Below, piece after piece: positions 36,117 through 47,241 of a DNA stretch of 64,000 nucleotides. The DNA is from Gossypium raimondii (taxonomy: Eukaryota; Streptophyta; Magnoliopsida; Malvales; Malvaceae). The stretch covers positions 53,291,733 to 53,355,732 of the forward strand of contig NC_068571.1 in assembly GCF_025698545.1 (NCBI RefSeq), written 5' to 3'. The notes under the pieces were generated by a model. The model was given only the letters and a program-made list of their open reading frames with translations, was not told the DNA's origin and did no database searches. Within the stretch, counting starts at the first letter, position 1, and the number at the start of each line of letters is the position of its first letter. Position numbers and translations under genes: made by a program.

Positions 36117-37838
36117 TCATTTATGAGTCTCAAATGCCCCAATCAGTGCTCTAACACTGTTCTTCCTCCCGTCAACTACCTTTTTATCACTAGCTTTCTC
36201 CTCCATCACCATATCACTTATGATGGGTGTTGCGATTTCCTTTTCCCCATGCAGCGTTTCTTCTTGTACTTGGTTTGTGGCAATTACCACCTTTGCTTCC
36301 TCTTCAATGGTTTCCTTTTCCCCATGCAGCGCTTCTTCTTGTACTTGGTTTGTGGCAATTACCACATTTGCTTCCTCTTCAATGGTTTCCTTTTCCCCAT
36401 GCAGCGCTTCTTCTTGTTCTTGGTTTGTGGCAATTACCACATTTGCTTCCTCTTCAATGGTTTTCTTTTCCCCGTGCAGCGCTTCTTCTTGTTCTTGGTT
36501 TGTTGCAATTACCACATTTGCTTCCTTTTCAATGGTTTCCTTTTCCCCATGCAGCGCTTCTTCTTGTTCTTGGTTTGTGGCAATTACCACATTTGCTTCC
36601 TCTTCAATGGTTTCCTTTTCCCCATGCAGCGCTTCTTCTTGTTCTTGGTTTGTGGCAATTACCACATTTGCTTCCTCTTCAATGGTTTCCTTTTCCCCAT
36701 GCAGCGCTTCTTCTTGTACTTGGCTTGTGGCAAGTACCACATTTGCTTCCTCTACTATTGTTTCTTCTTTAACTAATTCAAGCTCCTGTTCTTTCCCTTC
36801 ATGATCACCCTTTTCTTCTCCATTTTCAGTCACCTCCTCAGTTCTGTAACCTTCTTCTACTCCTCCATTTTCGGCTTCTACTGTAGTTTCCTCCTGTTGA
36901 ACCTCTTCTTCGTCACCATCACTATCGTTGACCTCCTCTTTGCTGTCATTTTCCTTATCTCCATCATGTTCTTCCATTTCTTCAAGCTGAGGAACTTCAT
37001 GTTGTTCCAGAACTGTGGGAACATCATCAAGGGTATCTTTTTCCTTTTCTTCTTCAACACGTTGGACATGATGGGTAGAATCCAAAACTTCAACTTGGTC
37101 ATCATGTTGTCGGGATTCTTCAGCTTTTGGTATTTCAACATCATGTACTTCACCCACCTCATCTTTCACGACCTCCTCAATTTGATGATCCAAATTTTCT
37201 TTTTGGACATCCTTTTTAGTTAATGGAGGTTTCTTTGAAGCCAAAAAAGTAGTAGTTCCCCTCTTAGTGGTAGCAGTAGGGGCCTTCTTCAAGCTCTTAG
37301 TCATAGTCATAGTCATAGTCCTAGTCCTGGTCTTAGACGAAGAAGATGATAACGTGGATAGTTTCCCTGCAATTGGGTTTTTGGCAAGCCTTTCCGAGGT
37401 TGGCCTGTGTGCAGTAGCAGTGACTTTTGAACTCAAAGAAGCAGCAGCTCTGGCTGTTGTTGGTTTGCGTGGAGCCGAAGAAACAAGTGGCTTTTGGACT
37501 GGAGCTGCCGATGCAGGTCTTTGGGGTTGGGATTTGGTGGAGCTGTTTACAACCCCAATTTTTTTAGCAGTCTTGGTAGAACCATCAGTGCATGTGCTTA
37601 TTGTAGACTTGTTGATATGGGTGGGTAAGGTGGCAGGTAGAGAGACTCTTCTTTGCGCTTGCCCTTGAAGGCTTGCTATAGTGGGTCTTCTTAGCCCTTG
37701 GCTTGCTGCCCCGTGGGTAGTAATGGAAGCATCTGGTTTTGAAGGGCAAGTGACCCTTTTCTCTTTCCCCAAACTGCTACTTTCTTTTTTCTTGGTTGCC
37801 ATCGATCGCAAGGTGTCTCTACCCTTGCCCTGTTCCAT
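36117..37838 (-). CDS. Calmodulin-binding-like protein with 25-residue tandem repeats
   Basis: 573 residues from the ATG at 37838 (MEQGKGRDTLRSMATKKKES). A longer in-frame reading starts at 37868, but tgcag at 37862-37866 (complement) looks like an intron acceptor, so the leader is probably spliced. The first 230 residues are basic and Ser/Thr/Lys/Pro-rich with an RTRTMTMTMTK patch. From about 230 to 380 it is acidic (Glu/Asp). Then come seven near-identical 25-residue repeats, typed by EEEANVVIATNQEQEEALHG. The end, DGRKNSVRALIGAFETHK, resembles the plant calmodulin-binding domain (RNSVRALIGAFETVISLQ) but stops after FET. Nuclear or microtubule location is only a guess. Real gene, function uncertain. 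Confidence 0.75.
   Translation of the reverse strand: MEQGKGRDTLRSMATKKKESSSLGKEKRVTCPSKPDASITTHGAASQGLRRPTIASLQGQAQRRVSLPATLPTHINKSTISTCTDGSTKTAKKIGVVNSSTKSQPQRPASAAPVQKPLVSSAPRKPTTARAAASLSSKVTATAHRPTSERLAKNPIAGKLSTLSSSSSKTRTRTMTMTMTKSLKKAPTATTKRGTTTFLASKKPPLTKKDVQKENLDHQIEEVVKDEVGEVHDVEIPKAEESRQHDDQVEVLDSTHHVQRVEEEKEKDTLDDVPTVLEQHEVPQLEEMEEHDGDKENDSKEEVNDSDGDEEEVQQEETTVEAENGGVEEGYRTEEVTENGEEKGDHEGKEQELELVKEETIVEEANVVLATSQVQEEALHGEKETIEEEANVVIATNQEQEEALHGEKETIEEEANVVIATNQEQEEALHGEKETIEKEANVVIATNQEQEEALHGEKKTIEEEANVVIATNQEQEEALHGEKETIEEEANVVIATNQVQEEALHGEKETIEEEAKVVIATNQVQEETLHGEKEIATPIISDMVMEEKASDKKVVDGRKNSVRALIGAFETHK
36235..36759 (-). repeat. Coding minisatellite, 7 x 75 bp
   Basis: Seven head-to-tail 75-bp copies inside the calmodulin-binding-like gene. 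The inner copies are nearly identical at the DNA level, while the outer ones (VLATSQVQ at one end, KVVIATNQVQEET at the other) diverge more. The unit length is a multiple of three, so copy-number change keeps the frame. Confidence 0.95.
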
Positions 37839-39983
37839 TACCAACTTTCTCTCACAATGAACCTGCATTCACTATTATATAAAAATCATTAACCATCTAA
37901 CCAATCTGGCTCAACTAAATGAGTGTTGCTTCAGTAAAAATATGGTGGAGTAACTTGTAATAGAAATTGGATTGCATTTGGTCTCTTATACAAAATATGC
38001 AAATAATATGGTCTAAAAAAGATAAAATGCAATGTAATTCTTAATCCAGATACTTCCAAAAAAAACTTTTACCATGTTGCTTCAAACTTGATCTGCATTG
38101 AAAGAAGGCCATGGACATGGGCATTGTTGTTTTGGGCTTTTAGCCTACCTCCCTATAGAAAATACACTTACATAACATTGAATGAAGAAACAATTGGATT
38201 CGACATGGGACCTTTTTATCCATTGAAAGTAGAAAACAAGAAAAGAATAACGTGCAAAGTTCCTATAAAGTTGCACCACCCTTAAGACAAGCAAATGATA
38301 GATTAAATTTAAAGACAACATATTCACCTTGATTATGACAGCAAATTCATGTAGTGTGAGAATGTGGGAATAGATGGAGGACAAAGGGAGGATATAAATA
38401 TGGATTACGATTTACAGCACATAACAGGAGGAAGAAGGAGGAGAAGAAAAGGTGGTTTTTTCATTATTAAAATGAAAAAGGAAAATTAGGAGCTTGAATT
38501 TCAACACAACTTAAAGGAAGAAGTGGCTGCCTGTACGTAGGGGTTTCATATATATGGAAGAAGAGAAGACGATCATTGAAATTAATTAATTAAATTAAAA
38601 AAAGTAAAAAGCATCAAAAAAGTAGCCGAGACATATGGGGAGGTGAATGTTGACTATTTCAACCAAAAACAAACATAGCTAAAAATAGTTTGTTTCTAAT
38701 TTCTTGGCATTACGTGAATGAGTGATAATAGCTTTGCTGATCTTAGATTGATATGCATATGATAGAGAGTATACATAAAAAATTATATATTTACTAGAAC
38801 AATATTAATTCTTTAATAAACCAAATGAGTTCTTGTCAATGTGAAGTCGTCCTCGTCCTTATCCAAATTGTAAACCAAGGACTTGCTTGCAAATTTGCAA
38901 TCCATTGGCTTGGACCCAATTAATCACCCGTTTCTTTAAAATTCCACCTGAAAATGACATTCCTCAAAATCCAAAATACCCACCCACTTGTTACTTCCTT
39001 CAATATTTACTATATATTAATATGGAGCTGCTGGGAAGAGGGACCCAAGCAAGTGCTCCTCATCAAGCAACGTACACCATGTGGACCAAATTAATACATG
39101 AGACATCTTATATCATAAGTCCATAATTTTACGTATTCATAATCTAGGATGGATCAAGTTTTTATTTTATTAGCATTAGTATATATGCGCGAATTAAGGT
39201 AATAGTAGGTTTATTTTATCCATTGAAGATAAATGATTGATAAAAGTTAAAATATTAAAGTTAGTCAATTAACATTAAAAAATTAAAATATAAAATTCTC
39301 AAAATTTTCGTTAATAGAAAATTGGTAAACGAAAATGAGAAAAAACTAATCTCTCTCGTTCAAAATGATTAAACTAAACCCATAATAATTCCATGTTGTA
39401 TTGTAATAAATTTGTTTTACTGCTTTGTATAAGTTTTCAGTCCATTTGACGAAATCACTTAATTTCTCAATTGACTTTCAAAGTGATTTGATTAGCATGA
39501 AAGTCTTATTATATTTTGATGATTAAAGAGTTATTTTAGAGATAAATATCATATTTATTCAAATAAGTTTTTAAAGTTTTATATGATGATTTGAAGGAGT
39601 TTATCTTGCCGCTATAATAACTAATCGTGCTTAAAAATTTAAGCTCAAAATATTAATTTTCAATTAATTGAATTTTTCAACACCTTATCAAACATGAAAT
39701 TTTAAAATATTATTTCATTTTGCAATTATTATTATCTCTAAAAATTTTTAGTCTAAAGTTATTAATTCGAATTGAAATATTCATGTAACATAAATATCTA
39801 ATAACTAATAGGACTTCAAAAGCTACATTCAGATTTTAATTTTAATTATTGAATTTGAATATATATGTTTGAATTAAAATATTCATGTAAATTATATATT
39901 TGATAAACAATCGTAACTTCAAAAAGCTATATTCAAATTTTAATTATTGAATTAGAATAATGATTTAAAATAGTTTGAGTATC

Positions 39984-40017
<34 letters not shown>

Positions 40018-41959
40018 TTTATGTGTCCAAAATATGCTTTTAAATTTTATTTATAATTGTGAATAATAATTCTCAATGGCAAAAGCAAACCTATTTAACT
40101 AATTATTATAATACAAACAAATTATTTTCAAATATTTAGTTTTCTTTGATTCTCGTAATAATACATATAATTTATTTTTCTTTTTATAATCAATATTTAA
40201 TCAATTACTTTTATAATTATTATTGTGTTAATTTAGCACTTAATTTAATTTATATAATATAGAGATAAAGTTTTTGTAGCAAGTAATTGTCCAAATATAA
40301 TGTTACTTATAATTGTGTTATTTTGTCAAACCAATTGACTACATGATATACAAAACTACAAATTTGTAAATCTATTAAGTATTAAAACAACTTTCTTTAA
40401 ATTGTAGAGAAAGATGAAAATTGAAAACATGTTTATATTTTCATATTTATAAAAGAAAAAATCACCCGATAACCACCTCTTCTGTAGTGAAAATATTAAA
40501 ACAACATATCCTAATAATATATCATATATAATTAAAATTATTTGTACATGAAATAATAATGAAATTAAAAAAATTACTAACTGTCCATCGAGATTTCAAG
40601 TGGTCCTGCATGGGTGAACAGCATCATTATTATGATGGTGCAATTGAAAATGCTGGCTTCTTGTGATGATATATAAGATTTTGGTGAAGAAAATGATAGG
40701 TTTATATAGAGATTAAACTTCATGAAAGGTTACATGCAAGAGATAATGAAAAGTTGTGTAGTATTATAAAAGTTAAAAGACATAAAAATGGTTGTTAATT
40801 CGAGTATAAATGTTTGATTTCGTGGCATATTTTTTTTCAATGTAACGGTTACCATTGGTAGATGTTCCAAACATTTCATTAAGGGCAACTTAAAGCTCAT
40901 AATAAGAATTTGAGAATATATTTAAAAGGTTTGGATTGATCCAATTTATTTTAATTGGGAGTTAGATATATATTTAGATTCTACTTTTTCTCAAAACTAT
41001 ATTATTTAGTTTCTTTTAAATCAAAGTTGAAATATGAAGGAAAATGTTGGTATCGAAATTGTTAGAAATAGATATTCAATTGTATTAATTTGCTTTTATA
41101 ATGAACATTAAGAAAAATAAAATAAAAAGTTATTTTGTTTAAATTTAAACTAAGAAAAAAAAGTAAATTGAAATGATTATTATAACTTTTTGTCTAAAAA
41201 TTTAAATAGAGTTAAAGGAAATAAACTAAATAGATAATTTTAAATGGCTTAAAGTATAATAATAAAAAGTAAAAAATTATAAAAAAAGAGAAAGATTATT
41301 ATAGATCTATTTACTGGTAACACTAATTAACTTTTATTACAAAATACCTAAATTTCCTTTATTAATGATTTTTATACTTTCTAAAATATCTCTAAGGGGA
41401 GCTGGTTTTATATATATTTAATGAAATGAGATGAATTGTTATGTAAGTTCGAAGAAGGTGCTATTAGCTTTTCTTAATTTGTAATTAACTTTGTGTAGGT
41501 TTTCCATGCTTAAAATTAGCACGCTAATTGTTTGAGGAGATGCCACACCTTATTTCTACATCAACAGCAATACACTTGGCTAAAACCAACCTGTATTACT
41601 AATTAATTAATAAATGTCAAATTGTTGTCTTAATGATAAAAGAAGTGAATATATTTATTTAAATGCATCTATTTTTATAGCCCAAACTTTATCTTATAAT
41701 AATATATAGTTAAGAGCTTTACCTAAACATATAATTATTAGCTACATCGATCATCACTATTTCAATTGGATGGGGACTTGCACCTCTCATTCTTTTACAA
41801 TTGCCGCCCACGCATCTTCTTTCCTTCTTTTCTAGTTTTACTTTCTTGCATTATATTATATATCATTACGTCACATTCATTGTATGGCTGGAAATAAAAT
41901 ATTTTATATTTATACAAGTGTTGGAAGGAGAAAATTGTGAGTGTTTGAGTTTGGGTTAC
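37839..41959. other. Gene-poor, AT-rich region
   Basis: The first several hundred bases should include a leader exon and promoter of the minus-strand gene; 38280-38560 is purine-rich. Beyond 39100 the sequence is very AT-rich with no protein-like ORF. A microsatellite is listed separately. Confidence 0.4.
39985..40017. repeat. (AAT)n microsatellite
   Basis: About eleven uninterrupted AAT/TAA units in AT-rich DNA. Confidence 0.95.
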
Positions 41960-42430
41960 GTCTTGTGTGTGGCTCATTTGATCAAGTGGTACTATATGTG
42001 CATATAGTTACCATTTAACGAGCAAGGGTTCAAATCATACCACGCGTCTCCTTGGTAGGTGGTTGTGCTTCATATGTTGTCCAATCCAAAAAGATACTCT
42101 CAGTTTGTCAACCTTACCTTAAGCACTCGGACACTCATAAACTCGAGAGGCAAAACCCCAACTTAACTTGGAGACAACATGAACTTATTGAGGGGTTAAT
42201 CGATTTTGAACGAATGGCACTATGAAAGGAGTCAATCTCCCACAAACAAAAAGGCATTTTTTTTGAGGGAATGATGACTCTCCTTCAAAAGAAATCTTCC
42301 AAGTGTCACTTGTCGAAAGCTAATAGACCCTCATGTGCCCATAGTTTCCATTTAAGGGGCAATGGTTCGAACCTCACCATGTGTGGATGCTCATGTCCCC
42401 ATGATAGGTAGTCGTGCATCATGCACAACT
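41960..42430 (+). repeat. Two related SINE-like segments with box-B-like motifs
   Basis: Segments at about 41960-42110 and 42290-42430 share the order 'atagttaccatttaa', 'gcaagggttcaaatc' (or 'gcaatggttcgaacctcacc') and 'taggtggttgtgcttcat' (or 'taggtagtcgtgcatcat'). GGTTCAAATC and GGTTCGAACC match the Pol III box B; the upstream 'tggctcatttgatcaagtgg' is box-A-like. This resembles a tRNA-derived SINE. No poly(A) tail or target duplication was identified. Confidence 0.45.
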
Positions 42431-43298
42431 TGACCTAACGAAGACTTCTTTGATAGGAGGGTCGGCCTCCCTCAACAAAATGAAATTATTGATTAAATAA
42501 ACTATAAATAAAGTGATAAAAGTCTTTTATATGAATTTTATTTGATATTGGGTTGATACTTGAATTTAATTATTTTAAGTACATAAAATTTTATTATAAT
42601 AATATTTATTATTAAAAAATTCAAGTATTACTTAATTGAGTTAATATTTAATTATAATTAATTTATGAGACAAGCTCAATAAAAATATTTTAAGATTAAA
42701 ATTTTGGTATATTATATTTAAAAATAAAATTGTTATTTCTTTTTCGAAGTCATTTATTCTTGTCTCATTTTCCTCTTCAAGAAATCATTTTCTTAATTAA
42801 TATAAGCACCGAGTTTAGAGAAAGGTTAAGAAAAGTCCACTAAGGTCTTTGTCTAATACAAATTTGATTATGATATCAATGAGAAATGAACATATTTTGA
42901 AGAAAAGAAATTCATTTTGTCTAACAACATTAGTTAATTAATATAATTTTAACTTCAAATATAATAATAATAATAACTTTTTGATTATATGTGTTGTTTA
43001 ACAATTGCCACGCTTGAGCCTTAGCTGGCCTTCCCCATTTTAATCATTCATGCCGCATTCTTCATTTTATATTTTTAGAAATTAAATTGATATATTGCAC
43101 AATTCTTTTCATATCCCACTACGGAATTAAAATTTCCTAAATAAATTCCATCATTACAATTAATTACAATTTTTGATTTGGAAATTAATAATTCAATAAT
43201 TTGGTAATTAACAAGAAACAAAATAATAAACATTAATGGTTTTAAGTGACGGTTCACATGATAGGGAGGTTAAAGGATCTTAAAGTAAAGAAGATAAA
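42431..43298. other. AT-rich intergenic sequence
   Basis: Nothing supportable seen. Confidence 0.35.
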
Positions 43299-43725
43299 GG
43301 TCGCACCTCAAAGGTAGAGTGAGGTATTTATAGGTGAAGGTGGTCCTCTCTTAACCTAAGTCTTGACACTTGTATGATGTAGACCCCATCATGGTTGGCC
43401 ACTTACGAGATATAGTAGCTTCTAGGTAGGCCGATAAGGATAGAGAAGAGCTAGGTGAGGTCCACGTGTGAGCCATGCAAAGAAAAACTCAGGACATGTT
43501 TTTAATGATGTAGGTCTCACCCAAGGTTAGAGTGAAGTATTTATAGGTGAAGGTAATCCTCTTTTAACTTGGATTCTAACATGAGTATGATGCAGGTCCT
43601 ATCATGGTCAACACTTAAGAGATACAATAACTTTTAGGTAAGTGGATATGAGACAAAAACGAGTTAAACAAAGTCCACGTGTAAATCATGCAAAGAATGA
43701 CTCAACACTTATTTTTAGCGATATA
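43299..43725. repeat. Tandem duplication, about 213-bp unit
   Basis: Copy 1 begins 'ggtcgcacctcaaaggtag' at 43299; copy 2 begins 'ggtctcacccaaggttagag' at 43513. Both contain 'gtatttataggtgaaggt', a 'tgatg(t/c)aggtcctatcatgg'-like part and 'gtccacgtgt' with a CACGTG box. A third start (ggtcaaagg) appears at 43726. Copies differ by many substitutions, so the duplication is old. Confidence 0.75.
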
Positions 43726-45279
43726 GGTCAAAGGAGTTGTACACATTTTATGTATTAAAATTACGAGGGGAAGCCTATAAGACGAGATACATATAACAAA
43801 AACTATGATTAGAGCTATTGATAATTTTATTTTTGGTAAGGAAAGTGGCATAAAATCGATGAGTGAGGTGGGAAAGGGGTTTCTTTCTTGCATTAAAGGG
43901 TTAAGTGAGTAGTAATTTTTCTTCTTTACAATAAAGTTGGTGGAGAATTAGATGTGTTAGTGCAAATTGACTAACTTTTCTTCATTCAATTCAAATACTT
44001 TCACACCCCCGGTCAACATTTTGAACCATTTACTGCAATGGAATGATTTCATCATTTGTTTGTTGATTAGTCGCATTTCTTCTATCTAAATCAAAATTTG
44101 CAAATAAAACAAGTCCAAAACTTGATCATTATTGTAGATGCGGTGGATGAATTGATAGTTTTGTTTTTGGTATTATAAGTTTCTAAATTGAAAAAAAGAG
44201 GATATAACCCTGTGTCAATACATAAGGTTAATCATTAACCTTTTAAGTTGTTGGAACAATTTTTGTGTTTTTAATTTGATACCAATCAAAATTGTCGCTC
44301 CTAATACAAAATCCATTCGGGACGTGATGGGTCGGGTCTAACTTTTCAAGTACTTGAATGGGGTTTACAAACTCATACCATAATTCTACTTAAAAAAAAA
44401 GTTAGCACTATTTTATTTTGATAAAATTATTAAAATAAAAATTATGTCATATTTGAATATAATTTTAATTTTTTGAATTAGGTTCATAGGAATAAATTAG
44501 TATTTAATTTATGTGGGGAGTTTAGCGGGGCGGGAAAAAACTATCTTGTCCTATTGTGTTACCATCTCTATTCTAGTGGTAAAAAAAGGAATGAAAAAAT
44601 GTTAGATTTATTGGTTTGATATGAAATCACGACTCAATTATAAAAGATTAAATCGAATTTAAATTCAAAATAAATAAAATACATGATAAGTAAAGTAAAG
44701 TAAAGAAAAGAAAAGGAGGTAGGAGGCGGCCATGAATATGATCTACATTTTAAATGCAGCTTACCATATGCTACACCTTAATAAAAATAAAATACTTTGC
44801 TCCTTATATCAGATCTGGTTGGAAAGTCAAAAATGCTAGAATTTAAAATCAAATCTTTCCAAACCAATGAAGCAAGCCTTTGGAACTAAATTCCAAATAT
44901 CTAGTTTGCAGTTTAAGAGTGAATATCAAATTTAAACAATACAAACAAATGCTTGGGTATTAACTAGTAAGCTAATGACCAATTAACGGGAATTTCAATA
45001 TCAAGAAACAGGGAATAAGATTTGTGTCTTGATATGAAATTTATTAAAGTTTATGCAACACATTTTACATATTACTTATAAAAATTAGGTTTAATATCTA
45101 TTGCTAACATTAAAACAGAAATTTCAAAATTTAAAAATATAACGATTAACAATGATTCAACTTAAGAACATGTACTAAATCTACAATTTTACACATAATA
45201 TAAAACTAATAGAAGAATTTAACTTCTACCATTTAATCGGGCTAAAATTTCAAGAATTAAAAAATACAAATACTAAAAT
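43726..45279. other. AT-rich intergenic sequence
   Basis: No gene supported; scattered poly-A/T tracts. Confidence 0.35.
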
Positions 45280-45314
45280 GAATCAATAACAGAAGACGGT
45301 GAAGCAATCAAATA
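45280..45314 (+). repeat. 35-bp direct repeat, copy 1
   Basis: Exact match to 45960-45994; begins gaatcaataacagaagacgg. Its surroundings do not match those of copy 2. Confidence 0.95.
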
Positions 45315-47241
45315 ATCCAACAACGAGTACATGAAGCATAGTACAAGACTACACATTTACCTGCAGTAATTTGAACTGAAATAAAGTTATAGAGAGTAGA
45401 AAGAGGAAATTGAACGGGGCTGAGCTGGTGATGGGGGGTTGGGTACTCTGTTCCTTTTCCGTCCACAAAAATAAATTTTATTATTCTTTGAAACTCATTT
45501 TTATATTATTGATAATAAATAAAATGAAAGTTTTGTTGGAAAGAAACAAGGGGTCCCAATTTGGTGTTAGGAGGGGACGGCAGGCAGCAGTCGGCCGCAC
45601 AAACACAAAGGCCTCTCTTTTCTCTTTCTCTTCTCTTCCCTTCTCTTCATTATTTTGTTTCTTTATATATGGCTTGTTTCCCTTTCAAAAAGACTATTTA
45701 ATAATAATAATAATATTATTTGCTTATTTCATTTATTAATGATTATAAAGGAATAACAATAGGATTAGGTGTTTTGGTTCACAATCTCAGCCAATTTATT
45801 TGGGTCTTTCTTTCTTCTTTCAAACACGTTTTTGCTTCTTGTTTTTGCCCTTTCCTGTTGGCTGCCTCTGTATAAAGTTGAAACACCAAGCTTCCATCTT
45901 CATCTTCAACCTCATCTTCTTTTTAGGACTTCACAACCCTTTCTCTTTGTATTTTCAAAGAATCAATAACAGAAGACGGTGAAGCAATCAAATAGGTAAA
46001 AAGGTATTATCTTTGCCATGTAAGGGTCTTTGTTATATGCCCCCGAAAAAAAAAAAGGGTCTTCCTTTGTTTCATGATCATACATATTATATATGCTGTA
46101 TATATATGAAAGCTTTTTTTTAAAAAATTTTTTATTTATATATTTGGATGGGTCGATGATGATTCTGGTCTTTTGAAGAAGTTGGGGTATATGGTGGTCT
46201 GTAAGGGGAAAGGGATGGACAAGTAACGAAGAAATGTGGTGATCAGCTTTTTTTCACCCTTAGATCACGGACCAAGTTTCTTCTTTTTTTTAGGAAAAAA
46301 AATTGAAATGATTGTGTGGAGAACAATTCAAACAAAACATTGGCCTTCGAAAACCAAAGAGAGAAAAAAACCCACTTTTGTTGGGATCAAATACAGTACT
46401 GGGAGCATGTGACTATCTCTCCTTTTGTTTTGCTCTTTTTTTTTTTTCTGATTTATTTATTTACTTTTTTTTTTGAGAAAAAAAAATCTCAAAGCTTCTC
46501 TATTTGAACGTATTTGATCTTTGGATAACAAAGGTGACTTCCCCCTTTTTTGCTTATCTATCTTATCTTTATCGGTTCCATTCAGTTTTCAGGTGTTCTT
46601 TTTGTCAACTCTTTCTGTGAATTTTCTTCTTTGGGATTTCATAATCCTATCATGCAATTCTAGCATACTTTGTTTCTCATACAAGGTAAATAAAAATAAA
46701 AATTCCTTTCTTGGTGAATAAGTCAAGCAGATATTGAAATAGAATTGAGTTTCTAATTTAAGTTTAGGACTTGGTTCTGCAAAATTCTCTTTGTTAATGG
46801 ATTGCATTCTTTCTCCCTGTAGGAGGGGTTGGCATATGTTACAGCGATAGGGATTATATTATGTTGAAAATAGATTGCAAAGCTTTACCTTTATGGTCCC
46901 AAATTTGAATAGCCTTTTAACTATTGTTACTTGTCACTGTCCTTTTGGGAATTTCTTGAATCTAATCGACAATTGCCTTGCTGATTGATCGGTCATGATC
47001 ATGTTAATGGCAAACGAAGTAAAATCTTGTCTTGTTTATAAGTTATAAATATCCAAAGTAAATAATTTTAAGGTATGAACTTCGGCTCTAGTGGAAAAGA
47101 CCGAGTGGTATGTTTAGGTCGGATTGTGTATGACCGTTTGTGCTCTCCTATGGATTTCATGGTTTTAGCGGTTTTTTCATTACCATATGATATGTTGATT
47201 TTGATATTTTTTTCCAGATATAAAGGATACTTGTTAACTAG
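45315..47241 (+). promoter_or_regulatory. Promoter and long leader of the RING-H2 gene
   Basis: Pyrimidine-rich leader sequence at 45780-45960 ends in copy 2 of the 35-bp repeat (45960-45994) and a donor-like ag/GTAAAA. An acceptor tttttttccag ends at 47217, 24 bp before the ATG at 47242. I infer a leader exon near 45780-45995 and an intron to 47217. Alternative leaders around 46300-46700 cannot be excluded. Confidence 0.45.

Noticed and set aside
36111-36804. Three overlapping plus-strand ORFs (181-221 codons) over the minisatellite
   Set aside because: They are the complement of the 75-bp repeat array in the minus-strand gene; a repeat unit free of stops keeps all frames open.
45410-45739. 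109-codon ORF in the RING-H2 upstream region
   Set aside because: Low-complexity Phe/Ser/Leu-rich reading of pyrimidine-rich leader or promoter DNA.
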